From positions 1 through 14,306 of the forward strand of contig JBCCQN010000208.1 in assembly GCA_039024315.1 (NCBI GenBank): a stretch of DNA of 14,306 nucleotides, given 5' to 3'. Below, piece by piece: positions 7,701-13,952 of the stretch. Each line of letters begins with the position of its first letter. The stretch's first letter is position 1. The DNA comes from JBCAWW01 sp039024315 (GTDB taxonomy: Bacteria; Bacteroidota; Bacteroidia; J057). The translations under genes and the position numbers were made by a program. The notes beneath the pieces were generated by a model, which searched no databases, was not told the DNA's origin, and saw only the letters and a program-made list of their open reading frames with translations.

Positions 7701-8515
7701 TTTACCTGTGGGATGGTCCCGTAAACTCGGGAGTGCCTGCTGGTACTATCATCGACTCCGTCGAACTCAACATCCCAGCTGGCCCCCAGCGTGTAAGCCT
7801 TGATATTGAAGTTCCTGGTCCTGGTCAATACAGTTTAGGCGGTACCAGCATAGATCTTTTCCGTAACAATGCGGGGGTCAGTTTCCCTTATGATATCAAC
7901 GGACTAATCTCTATCACTAGTTCTTCGGCCTCTACTTCCCCTAGCGGCTTTTACTACTATCTCTATGATTGGGAAATACAAGAGAAGCCTTGCTTTAGCC
8001 CCCTCAAAGAAGTGAAAGCAGAAGCCGCCGAGGCAGATTTCTCCCTCAACCAAACTAGTGGTAGCGATGTCACTTTCACCGACTTATCTACCAACGCCAA
8101 CAGCTGGGAGTGGGACTTTGGGGATGGCAATACTTCAACTCAGCAGAGTCCTAGTTATAGCTATACCGCCTCTGGTATTTATGTGATCACTTTGACGATC
8201 AATGGCATCTGTACGCATACCGATACGGTAAGCATCATCATGTCTAGTCTGGAAGACCTCAGTGCTACCCTTAGCGTAGAACTGATCCCGAATCCAGCGG
8301 TTGATCAGGTACAGCTTGAGTTTAGCCAGGTGCTAGATCAAAGCTATAACCTCCAAATGATCGGCATGGATGGAAAAATCGTCCAGCAGCAGCAACTGCA
8401 AGCAGGCACGCAAACTAAGAGTCTTGCGCTCGATGGCCTTGCAGCAGGTATTTACCTAGTTCGCATCGCGAACGAGAAGGCTCAAATGACTCTCAAGCTG
8501 GTGGTGCAACCTTAG
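4775..8515 (+). CDS. Secreted M36 (fungalysin) metallopeptidase with PA, PKD and T9SS sorting domains
   Basis: Large secreted zinc protease that probably degrades extracellular protein. A signal peptide (residues 1-23, cleavage after AWA) is followed by a propeptide (about 25-210; FTP/PepSY-like, ending in the IDANTGALL segment). The M36 catalytic domain spans about 230-780. Its zinc site is H576-E-Y-T-H580, with E604 in EGWSDW as likely third ligand. A protease-associated domain (about 445-550, with GKIAFIRRGNCTF) is inserted before the HEYTH. PKD domains lie at about 788-865 and 1087-1155, both with WDFGDGNTS. The 871-1073 stretch between them begins Ig-like (YCPGG...YWYDG) and continues as a beta-rich segment I cannot name. 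The C-terminal 80 residues (VELIPNPAVDQ to the end, GIYLVRI near the end) are a type A type IX secretion sorting domain, predicting export through T9SS and cell-surface attachment or release. It is monocistronic with a strong terminator. Confidence 0.95.
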   Translation: MNTFRTLGVILLLAVGTAQSAWAQGSVEPIAQKYLLEHQTELGLSQADIQNWVITDSYTSSHNQVQHLYIRQTHQDIEIFNAVANFNIWQGRVMSMGDRLERNVATRVNTVQPSLTPFQAIEAAANHLGLTATEPITAIQPISTKEFIFNKAGLSLREIPVKLMYQPMPEGEILLAWNLSILIPNGQHWWNMRIDANTGALLHKNDWIVHCDFEDPLHLHNFVPTTNHKPAGPAHTLHPEHSMMPAQYRVIPTPFESPNHGPNVLVTDPADAVASPFGWHDIDGAAGAEYTITRGNNVFAYEDRDADNSPGFSPDGGPNLVFDYPYNLNQPAPGYQDASVTNLFYWNNLMHDVWYHYGFDEASGNFQTNNYGNGGLGNDEVEAEAQDGGGTNNANFGTPGDGQNPRMQMFLWTAGGANNNLLDINSPSGIAGNYTAVDATFGPGVPTTPITQDLVLVEDGTNPDVNDACDAITNAAAINGKIAFIRRGNCTFVSKVEAAQNAGAVAVIVWNNVGGAPFGMGGASNTINIPSVMISLNDGNAILAEINAGNTVNGTLVNANPTFDRDGDFDNGVIAHEYTHGISNRLTGGGNNASCLFGAEQMGEGWSDWYGLMVTLDTNFVNRGIGTYAAGQPTNGQGIRPAQYSPSTAINNFTYASTNFANQTSQPHGIGFVWATMLWDMTLMLIDQYGFDPNIYTGTGGNNIAMQLVTDGLKLQPCNPGFVDGRDAILMADSINYGGANQCLIWEAFAARGLGFSANQGSPASRTDQVEAFDLPPICLTPVTPPSAAFSIQTIKDCRGEFTFDDNSTDVPQTWDWDFGDGNTSSQQEPTHTYAASGVYTVRLIVTNTIGSDTTFQTVVVSLPVEPTAADITYCPGGNAAFNATSTGTTYWYDGNQQFLATGDLYLLFNLNSDTSLFAQNVIEFPPQNVGPLTGAIGGGGYHNTGFTGTLNFEAFQELTIVSAWLDAGSAGPRTIYLWDGPVNSGVPAGTIIDSVELNIPAGPQRVSLDIEVPGPGQYSLGGTSIDLFRNNAGVSFPYDINGLISITSSSASTSPSGFYYYLYDWEIQEKPCFSPLKEVKAEAAEADFSLNQTSGSDVTFTDLSTNANSWEWDFGDGNTSTQQSPSYSYTASGIYVITLTINGICTHTDTVSIIMSSLEDLSATLSVELIPNPAVDQVQLEFSQVLDQSYNLQMIGMDGKIVQQQQLQAGTQTKSLALDGLAAGIYLVRIANEKAQMTLKLVVQP

Positions 8516-8539
8516 CAATTGATTGGTATTAATTATAGG

Positions 8540-8570
8540 TGCCCTCTAGGCTTAGCCTAGGGGGTATTTT
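8540..8570 (+). terminator. Rho-independent terminator of the M36 protease gene
   Basis: CCCTCTAGGC (8542-8551) and GCCTAGGGGG (8555-8564) form a 10-bp stem with one G-U pair and a TTA loop. TATTTTGTTT follows. It begins about 25 nt after the stop codon. Confidence 0.85.
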
Positions 8571-8573
8571 GTT

Positions 8574-8600
8574 TAGCTTCAAGGCAATGCCTTGAAGCTA
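8574..8600. repeat. Perfect 13-bp-arm palindrome at the 3' end of the alkC-like gene
   Basis: TAGCTTCAAGGCA (8574-8586) and TGCCTTGAAGCTA (8588-8600) are exact reverse complements around a single A. The right arm contains the TAG stop codon of the minus-strand gene. The palindrome lies immediately after the terminator of the converging protease gene. It could act as a 3'-end stem-loop for the minus-strand mRNA, although no T-run follows on that strand. Confidence 0.7.
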
Positions 8601-9686
8601 GCGCACCTCAAACTCAATCTCCTCCTGCTCCTCCCCATTGACAATAATGCTCAAGCGGTGAGGACCAACATAATGCTTGCGCGTAGTCATATTGCGAAAG
8701 GATTGCTTACGTTCGAAGGTATAGACTTTATTTGGCTCGTATTCATTTTCGGTGATCATGAATACTTTACGGTTTTGCTTGCCGTTGGCTTTGAGGTAAT
8801 AGATCCCATATTCGACTCTTAGTTTGAGACTGGCCTTGGCCTCGTGTTGGAAGGCAAAGCTAAAGTGTAAATCCTCACCGATGGCGACATGACTAAGCGT
8901 TGTCCGAAGGCCAGAAACTTGCACGAGGGCTGGATCACCAAAGCCAAATAAGCGCAGCGCCTTAGGATTGCCTTGTTTGAGTAAAGTCCGGCAGGCATGC
9001 TTTACGATCCAATCGGTTTCCTTGCTCTGGCCCAACCATTCCTTGGCGATTTTGAGGACGATCTCTGGATGATCTTTGGCGATATCATTGAGATTATTGG
9101 CTACAGAACGTCTGACATAATCCGTGGGATCATTTTTGAGCGTTCCGAGAATCGGTAAAATAGGAGAAGGGTCTCGCTTAAAATCGGGCAAAGCCATCGC
9201 CCAAGGTAGACGGGGCCGACAACCTTCGGAAGCCAAACGCCTCACATGATAATTTTCATGGCTAGCCCAAGCTGCCATTTGAGTCATTGCGCGTTTTGCA
9301 TCGCGGAGAATAAAAGGCCGAATCGCAAACTCAGAGCTAGAATACTTTGTAAAATGCTCCAAACCGGCCATGGCCGTATCCCAGTCCTCTTCCAGACCAT
9401 ATAGTTCGACATAGTCAGGAAAAAACATATGTTCAAAAGTGGGTTCTTGCAGAGCGGCGACAGGTTTTAAAATCTCTAAGGCTTCAGCAAAGGGTTGGTC
9501 AATGACCTCATGCAATACCTCCGTGATATGCCGCAATCTCTCCTTGAGCTCCATGGCCTCCCATTCGGGAGTAAACAAACGAGCGTAGAAACTTTTTGCG
9601 TCTAAAGAATAACCGCTTGCTTCAAAATCCCGAAGCAAGGAATCAAAAAATGTCCGATTGTAACGATTTTTTAACGGTTCAGCCAT
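8598..9686 (-). CDS. alkC: AlkC-type DNA alkylation repair glycosylase
   Basis: Predicted HEAT-like-repeat DNA glycosylase of the AlkC group (COG4335), which removes 3-methyladenine-type alkylated bases without base flipping and starts base excision repair. The 362 residues split into an N-terminal all-helical part (about 1-255) and a C-terminal beta-rich part (about 258-362). Family-typical helical segments are SEGCRPRLPWA, a YVRRSVANNLNDIAKDHPE repeat and DWIVKHACRTLLKQGNPKAL. The C-terminal part, from VQVSGLRTTL to EEIEFEVR, looks like the Ig-like domain known in some AlkC proteins. The ATG at 9686 begins MAEPLKNRYN, a common start for this group. The gene is divergent from the glycosyltransferase with only 44 bp between them, so any promoters there would overlap. 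I did not assign catalytic residues. A general AlkD/AlkC-like protein is the safe fallback. Confidence 0.88.
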   Translation of the reverse strand: MAEPLKNRYNRTFFDSLLRDFEASGYSLDAKSFYARLFTPEWEAMELKERLRHITEVLHEVIDQPFAEALEILKPVAALQEPTFEHMFFPDYVELYGLEEDWDTAMAGLEHFTKYSSSEFAIRPFILRDAKRAMTQMAAWASHENYHVRRLASEGCRPRLPWAMALPDFKRDPSPILPILGTLKNDPTDYVRRSVANNLNDIAKDHPEIVLKIAKEWLGQSKETDWIVKHACRTLLKQGNPKALRLFGFGDPALVQVSGLRTTLSHVAIGEDLHFSFAFQHEAKASLKLRVEYGIYYLKANGKQNRKVFMITENEYEPNKVYTFERKQSFRNMTTRKHYVGPHRLSIIVNGEEQEEIEFEVR

Positions 9687-9730
9687 AGTGTTCCCAATCT
9701 CAGGGCGATATAGATTATCATGTATGTGTT

Positions 9731-10579
9731 ATGCGCTATCATTCTACCAGTCAGCAAGTGCCAAGCTGGCTTTCTACTCACCTGCTCGAGTACCAGCGGC
9801 TAGAAGACGTTTCAGATGACATTTGGGATGATCTTCGCCAAGGACTAGCGCGCTTTCAAAGCAGTAAACCAAAGGTATCAATTGTGATTCCGGTTTACAA
9901 CGAGGAAAAAAGTTTACTGAGGACTCTTTCTTCGATCTCGCAACTTAGACTGCCCGAGGTCTATCCAACGGAGCTGTTATTGATCAATGATGGCAGCGTT
10001 GATCGTACCCAAGATTTGATCAAACTCTTGGATATTCCGCATATCTATTTGGCGTCTAAACAAAAACAACAGATTAGCCGTACCATCGGTCTGCATCAAT
10101 CCAAAGGTGAGTATGTCTTACATGCCAATGCCGGTACGTTTTATGGTCCGGACTGGGGCTTGGATTTTGTCTCCTATCTCTCCGATCCACATACTGTGAT
10201 GGTGATGGGCACTCATGTGTTTTTACCCGAGGGCGAGCATAAAGTGGGTTTAGCATTTCCGGGCCAAGATTTAAAGGACAAGATATCCTATCGCTTTGGT
10301 TTTAGTCTGCAAAGCCTCTACAACCAAAATGGCTTCAACTCAGGGATCAAGCGAGAGGCTGCCTTAGAGCATGGGAGATACACCCCGGACTCTTTTTGTA
10401 GCAGCGATGGCAAGATGGCCTATATGCTCAAAAAAGTAGGCCGTGTCCAGTGGATTCATACCGAGGGCAGCTGCGTTTGGACTCATAAAAAGATGGCTCG
10501 CCACGTCGGGTCCCCCCTTTCGATTCTAGATATCCCGCGTACCGAGGATGATGAAGAGTTGAAGCTCAGCTATGAGTAG
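9731..10579 (+). CDS. Glycosyltransferase family 2 protein with degenerate DxD motif
   Basis: GT-A fold glycosyltransferase-like protein, presumed cytoplasmic or peripheral on the membrane; donor and acceptor are unknown. The 282 residues have an N-terminal extension (1-45), then the nucleotide-binding start KVSIVIPVYNEEKSLLRTL (about 48-66) and LLLINDGSVDRT. At the metal-binding site, where GT2 enzymes usually have DADT or a similar DxD, this protein reads H131-A-N-A-G-T136, so both acidic positions are lost. The region that normally holds the ED catalytic base reads CSSDGKMAYMLKKVG. It may be inactive, use another metal arrangement, or be a binding protein. There is no transmembrane helix. 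It is alone between the divergent alkC gene and a palindromic element, with no other polysaccharide gene nearby. ATGs at 9720 and 9724 are out of frame. Confidence 0.85.
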   Translation: MRYHSTSQQVPSWLSTHLLEYQRLEDVSDDIWDDLRQGLARFQSSKPKVSIVIPVYNEEKSLLRTLSSISQLRLPEVYPTELLLINDGSVDRTQDLIKLLDIPHIYLASKQKQQISRTIGLHQSKGEYVLHANAGTFYGPDWGLDFVSYLSDPHTVMVMGTHVFLPEGEHKVGLAFPGQDLKDKISYRFGFSLQSLYNQNGFNSGIKREAALEHGRYTPDSFCSSDGKMAYMLKKVGRVQWIHTEGSCVWTHKKMARHVGSPLSILDIPRTEDDEELKLSYE

Positions 10580-10624
10580 ATAGTGTATTATGAGCTAATC
10601 TTGGGGGAGTTATCAAAGGGATTT

Positions 10625-10737
10625 CTGCTGCGCAGAACGCTTCATTCATGCGGCCTATTCAATAGGCCGCTACATGCCTCTAAACATAGGTTTGCGCAGG
10701 TATGCCGCACTACTGGGGTAATCGTTCCGCGAAGCGG
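10625..10737. repeat. MITE-like palindromic element between convergent genes
   Basis: The ends are two facing copies of the stem-loop-AACG motif: CTGC-TGC-GCAG-AACG at 10625-10639 (+) and CCGC-TTC-GCGG-AACG at 10737-10723 (-). As terminal inverted repeats, GCTGCGCAGAACG and GCTTCGCGGAACG agree at 11 of 13 positions. Inside is a perfect 10-bp inverted repeat, GCGGCCTATT (10650-10659) and AATAGGCCGC (10661-10670). CTGCGCA (10628-10634) can pair with TGCGCAG (10693-10699), and TGCGGC (10649) with GCCGCA (10704). There is no transposase gene and no clear target duplication, so mobility is inference. It fills most of the 166 bp between the two convergent stop codons. Confidence 0.55.
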
Positions 10738-10745
10738 CAAAGCCC

Positions 10746-11858
10746 CTAAGCCTTCTTACGACTTACTCGGCGGTACCAGATTGGTAGCAAAGGTACTCCT
10801 AACAATAGGTAAGGATAATAGGTGATCCCCCGCCATAGTACGGAGAGCAAACGTACCAAGTCCGTATAATCGCTTAGCATAAGGGTAAACATCTCCTCTG
10901 CGACTCCTGAGCTACCCGGTGTAGGAGAAATTAGCATCACGACAAACATGATGGCTTGCCGCGCGAAGGCGACTAGATGATCTCCATAGCCCATCCCAAT
11001 CGCAAAAGCGGCGAGCAGGCAATTAACCACTAGGTAGCGCCCAAACCAGGCAAAACAGGTAGAAAGCCCCGCCTTAAACCAATAAGAAAAACTCTTGGCT
11101 TTGAATTCGCGGGCAGAGATTAAAAGCTCATCCGCCGTGCGAACGCCTCCCTCTTCCCAGCGCCTGAGCAAGCGAGTGCGAAATACCCGTTTTAACAAAC
11201 GGCTCGTCGCCTCGGGTCGAATGAATAAGGCAAAGGCCAAAAAGGTCGTATAGGCGAATAAGATAGAATAGGCGATCCAAAAGCCAACCACCATACCAGT
11301 ACCAAATACAGAGGTAGCATCCTTTAATGGGGCAAAAATCTCAGCATAATTCACCACCAATAAGCAGATAGGTAGGATCGCGAGGTAAAAGACTTCGTCG
11401 AGGAAAATGGTAATAAAAACAATGGCCGTACTACGCCCCGCAGAAATCTTCTCTCTGATCAGCATGAAAATCGCTAAAGCCGATCCTCCAACAATAGAAG
11501 GCGAAACGGCGGAAGAAAACTCCCACAGTAAGGTAACTTCAATGGCGCTGCGCCAAGTCAGTTTTTTATCCGTTAAGATTCGCATTCGCCAGATGTAGCC
11601 AAAATCCCGCATTAGCATACATAAAAAGCCCAAACCAATCATCGCGAAAACACGCCCTGTCCAATCCACATCGGTAATGGGATTGATACCTTCCTGCATC
11701 ATTTGGTAGATGGCATAAGCAAGGGCGGCTAGCGCAATCAGTACGGGCCAGATCAGCTTACGCCAGCTAAATTGATCCAATACCGATTCATTAGGCACTT
11801 CAATCGTGTCTGGCAGAGCAGGATCTTGGGTATCGGGAGCCTTGATGTTTTCTTCCAT
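10746..11858 (-). CDS. Lysylphosphatidylglycerol synthase/AglD2-type flippase-like membrane protein
   Basis: Polytopic inner-membrane protein of the MprF N-terminal-like (UPF0104, PF03706) family; characterised relatives flip lysyl-phosphatidylglycerol or take part in glycolipid assembly. The actual substrate is unknown. The 370 residues carry a charged N-terminal tail (1-30) and about eight hydrophobic segments from about residue 35 onward. The family landmarks are SPSIVGGSALAIFML in the middle and the PTPGSSGVAEE motif near the C-terminus (classical form PTPGGSGxxE). The soluble aminoacyl-transferase domain of full MprF is absent, so only the membrane part is present. The ATG at 11858 is supported by the absence of coding signal upstream. 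The gene diverges from the rpsF operon (256 bp between starts) and converges on the glycosyltransferase gene. A joint role with that glycosyltransferase in envelope glycolipids is possible but speculative, since they are not co-transcribed. Confidence 0.88.
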   Translation of the reverse strand: MEENIKAPDTQDPALPDTIEVPNESVLDQFSWRKLIWPVLIALAALAYAIYQMMQEGINPITDVDWTGRVFAMIGLGFLCMLMRDFGYIWRMRILTDKKLTWRSAIEVTLLWEFSSAVSPSIVGGSALAIFMLIREKISAGRSTAIVFITIFLDEVFYLAILPICLLVVNYAEIFAPLKDATSVFGTGMVVGFWIAYSILFAYTTFLAFALFIRPEATSRLLKRVFRTRLLRRWEEGGVRTADELLISAREFKAKSFSYWFKAGLSTCFAWFGRYLVVNCLLAAFAIGMGYGDHLVAFARQAIMFVVMLISPTPGSSGVAEEMFTLMLSDYTDLVRLLSVLWRGITYYPYLLLGVPLLPIWYRRVSRKKA

Positions 11859-12049
11859 TCGGTCTTAGACCTTTTAGGACGGAATCACGCCTTTAATGTT
11901 TGGGTCAAAAGCCTTAACGGTACATAATTAGGAGACTTTTGCAGTTTAAGTCCTGAAGACGACCAAAATCGATGGTAGTTTCGGGCCTTGGGTTCCAAAT
12001 TTCGGGATAAGCAGGGCGATTTCAAAGTATAAATAAAGTATTGATATCC

Positions 12050-12079
12050 TTGTATTTAGCGGAAAATACCCTAACTTTG
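12050..12079 (+). promoter_or_regulatory. Bacteroidota-type promoter of the rpsF operon
   Basis: TTG at 12050-12052, a 19-nt spacer and TAACTTTG at 12072-12079 match the known Bacteroidota -33 (TTTG or TTG) and -7 (TAnnTTTG) elements at the expected spacing. Transcription would start a few bases downstream, leaving a leader of roughly 30 nt before the ATG at 12115. No other gene in the window has an equally clean match. Confidence 0.75.
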
Positions 12080-12114
12080 TGCCTCCAAAAATTTAATCGT
12101 CTTATAAATCCATT

Positions 12115-12498
12115 ATGATGGACATCAAACCAAAATCGTTTCAAAACGAGTATGAGACGACATTCATCCTCAAACCCGAACTGTCCGAGGCTGAGTGTAA
12201 AGAGGCAGTAGATAAGGTGGTCGCAATGATCAAAGACGCTAATGGAGCCATCCATAACATAGAGCGTTGGGGAATGCGTAAACTCGCATACCCGATTAAC
12301 AAGAAGACCAACGGATACTACGCCTTAGTCGAATTTCGTGCAGACACTGAGTTTATCGAGAACTTGGAGCGGAACTTCCGCTACGACGACAACGTCATCC
12401 GTTATCTAACTGTAAAGCTGGAAAAGCATGCGCTTGAGTTCAACGCTAAGCGTCGCGCCCAAAACTTTGGTCTTCGTAAGGACGCTAAAGTCAGCTAG
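12115..12498 (+). CDS. rpsF: 30S ribosomal protein S6
   Basis: Small-subunit ribosomal protein that binds 16S rRNA as a heterodimer with S18 in the platform. The 127 residues include the ferredoxin-like core from YETTFILKPELSE (about 13-25) through ERWGMRKLAYPI (about 59-70) and VIRYLTVKLEKHA (near 97-109), plus a basic tail (NAKRRAQNFGLRK). An ATGATG doublet makes 12115 or 12118 possible starts; both leave the core intact, and the roughly 12 residues before it are a common extension in Bacteroidota. It is the first gene of rpsF-rpsR-rplI, 32 bp before rpsR, transcribed from the promoter at 12050-12079. Confidence 0.97.
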   Translation: MMDIKPKSFQNEYETTFILKPELSEAECKEAVDKVVAMIKDANGAIHNIERWGMRKLAYPINKKTNGYYALVEFRADTEFIENLERNFRYDDNVIRYLTVKLEKHALEFNAKRRAQNFGLRKDAKVS

Positions 12499-12530
12499 TC
12501 TTTGTTTCAATTGCAAAACATCTAACATTC

Positions 12531-12803
12531 ATGGCTAGAGGTAATGAAATTGGGCCTACGGCGGTTAACCGCATCAAATCTCAGGCTCGCAACAAAAAAT
12601 ACTGTCGCTTCAAGAAAGCGGGTATCAAGTACATCGACTACAAGGATCCCGACTTCCTATTGAAGTTTGTCAACGCGCAGGGTAAAATTCTACCCCGTCG
12701 CCTTACGGGAACTAGCTTGAAGTTCCAGCGTCGTCTTTCGACTGCTATCAAGCGTGCCCGTCATCTCGCCCTTCTCCCATACGTAACCGATGATTTGAAA
12801 TAA
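12531..12803 (+). CDS. rpsR: 30S ribosomal protein S18
   Basis: Small-subunit ribosomal protein that partners S6 on the 30S platform. The 90 residues show the classic S18 core: KKYCRFKKAGIKYIDYKD (about 22-39), the ILPRRLTGTSLKFQRRLSTAIKRARHLALLPY stretch in two conserved blocks (about 53-85), and a short acidic tail. One cysteine (C25) is present and a full zinc-ribbon set is not. It is the middle gene of the operon; the downstream gene rplI begins 3 bp after its stop, which suggests translational coupling. Confidence 0.98.
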   Translation: MARGNEIGPTAVNRIKSQARNKKYCRFKKAGIKYIDYKDPDFLLKFVNAQGKILPRRLTGTSLKFQRRLSTAIKRARHLALLPYVTDDLK

Positions 12804-12806
12804 AAA

Positions 12807-13256
12807 ATGGAAGTTATTCTCAAACAACCGGTAAGAAACCTGGGTGATCAGGACGATGTAGTAAAGGTAAAGCCGGGCTACGCTCGCAACTACCTGATCC
12901 CTCAAGGACTCGCAATGATGGCTACTGAGTCAGCTAAGCGCGCCTTAGAAGAGAAAAAACGTCAGGCTGAACACAAACAGGAATTCTTGCAGAAGACTGC
13001 TCAAGAGTTAGCCGACCAACTCGGAGGCTTGGAGCTCAAAATCGAGACCCTCGCTGGTGCCGATGGCAAATTATTTGGTTCTGTAACCTCTCTACAGATT
13101 GCCAACAAACTCAAAGAACAAGGATTCGATATCGATCGTAAGACCATCATCATCGAAGACATTCGTTCTACTGGCAACTATGTAGCGGAAGTTCGCCTAC
13201 ACAAGTTGGTGAAAGCTGAAATCCCTGTAGAAGTATTCCGTAAGGAAGACGCATAG
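12807..13256 (+). CDS. rplI: 50S ribosomal protein L9
   Basis: Large-subunit ribosomal protein that binds 23S rRNA domain V and projects from the ribosome, affecting reading-frame maintenance. The 149 residues are the usual length. The N-terminal RNA-binding domain (1-50) has the L9 signature VVKVKPGYARNYLIPQGLA. A long charged connecting helix (about 42-75) is followed by the C-terminal domain with GKLFGSVTSLQIANKL. It is the last gene of the operon; a strong intrinsic terminator begins 26 nt after its stop. The ATG at 12807 gives the conserved MEVILKQ start. Confidence 0.98.
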   Translation: MEVILKQPVRNLGDQDDVVKVKPGYARNYLIPQGLAMMATESAKRALEEKKRQAEHKQEFLQKTAQELADQLGGLELKIETLAGADGKLFGSVTSLQIANKLKEQGFDIDRKTIIIEDIRSTGNYVAEVRLHKLVKAEIPVEVFRKEDA

Positions 13257-13280
13257 GTCAGCTCACAACCCAAAATATTA

Positions 13281-13310
13281 AGCCTCTTGTTTCGACAAGG
13301 GGTTTTTTTT
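13281..13310 (+). terminator. Rho-independent terminator of the rpsF-rpsR-rplI operon
   Basis: CCTCTTGT (13283-13290), a TTCG loop and ACAAGGGG (13295-13302) form an 8-bp stem with one T-G pair. A run of eight T (13303-13310) follows. It is textbook in form and position. Confidence 0.93.
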
Positions 13311-13315
13311 GTTTA

Positions 13316-13330
13316 CCGCTGCGCGGAACG
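13316..13330 (+). repeat. Copy C of the short stem-loop-AACG repeat
   Basis: CCGC-TGC-GCGG-AACG, a 4-bp stem with a TGC triloop and AACG tail. It lies 5 bp after the T-run of the rplI terminator. Unlike copies A and B it is not followed by a CATTCA segment. Confidence 0.5.
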
Positions 13331-13391
13331 AGGGATTCTAAATGTGGTATTTCGAAATTCTCCTATATTGAGAGGACCTAAAACGAGCAAT

Positions 13392-13952
13392 ATGAATACT
13401 GTCCGGCAATGGCGTGAGAAGAGAGGTTTCACTCAAACTGAGCTAGCCGAGAAGGCTGGTTTGTCTTTGCGGACCATACAGCGATTGGAGGCCAGCGACA
13501 AAGCACCCAAAGGACATAGTCTCAGCGCGCTGGCCCAAGTATTTCAAGTAGAACCCTCTGAACTCCTTCAAGCGGCAGATTCTCAAAAGCAGGATACTCA
13601 ATCAGATCTATTCTTCATTAAGGTACTCAATCTCGCCGGGCTAGCATTTTTTCTCTTCCCCTTTGCCAATGTATTTTTGCCCATTGTGCTCTGGCGTAGA
13701 GGTAGAAAGTCGCCAGCCATTGATGAGGCCGCTCGGATCATCATCAACTTTCAAGTCCTCTGGTCTATTTGCCTTTGTCTCTTCCTTATCCTCGCGCCCT
13801 TTATTGGAGACGGGATTCTCTGGGGATTCCCGACAATATTGATCGTACTCTACGGGATGATCGTCCTAGATCTAATGGTTATCGCCTTGAGTGCCTTTTG
13901 GATTAGTAAGGGTCAACTTGAGCGACTTAAGCTGCCTCTCAGGCTCCTATAA
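13392..13952 (+). CDS. XRE-family HTH regulator with C-terminal membrane domain
   Basis: Predicted membrane-bound DNA-binding regulator; target and signal are unknown. Starting at the ATG at 13392 the protein has 186 residues. An N-terminal helix-turn-helix (about 3-62) reads VRQWREKRGFTQTELAEKAGLSLRTIQRLE and so on, close to the Cro/CI type. A short polar linker follows, then about three hydrophobic segments (about 77-95, 115-138, 142-175). The loop SPAIDEAARIIINFQ between them resembles the conserved NFQ region of DUF4870/Tic20-like membrane domains. The frame stays open upstream to a TTG at 13287, but that would run through the rplI terminator and a repeat copy, and the HTH begins naturally at 13392. 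It stands alone after the ribosomal operon. HTH plus DUF4870-like proteins are common in Bacteroidota. Confidence 0.85.
   Translation: MNTVRQWREKRGFTQTELAEKAGLSLRTIQRLEASDKAPKGHSLSALAQVFQVEPSELLQAADSQKQDTQSDLFFIKVLNLAGLAFFLFPFANVFLPIVLWRRGRKSPAIDEAARIIINFQVLWSICLCLFLILAPFIGDGILWGFPTILIVLYGMIVLDLMVIALSAFWISKGQLERLKLPLRLL

Noticed and set aside
10583..10825. Open frame of 80 codons downstream of the glycosyltransferase
   Set aside because: It starts with GTG, runs through the palindromic repeat element and overlaps the end of the flippase-like gene on the other strand. The product has no recognisable domain.
13287..13391. Upstream TTG start extending the HTH regulator by 35 residues
   Set aside because: It would place the protein start inside the rplI terminator and translate a repeat copy. 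The conserved HTH domain begins directly after the ATG at 13392.
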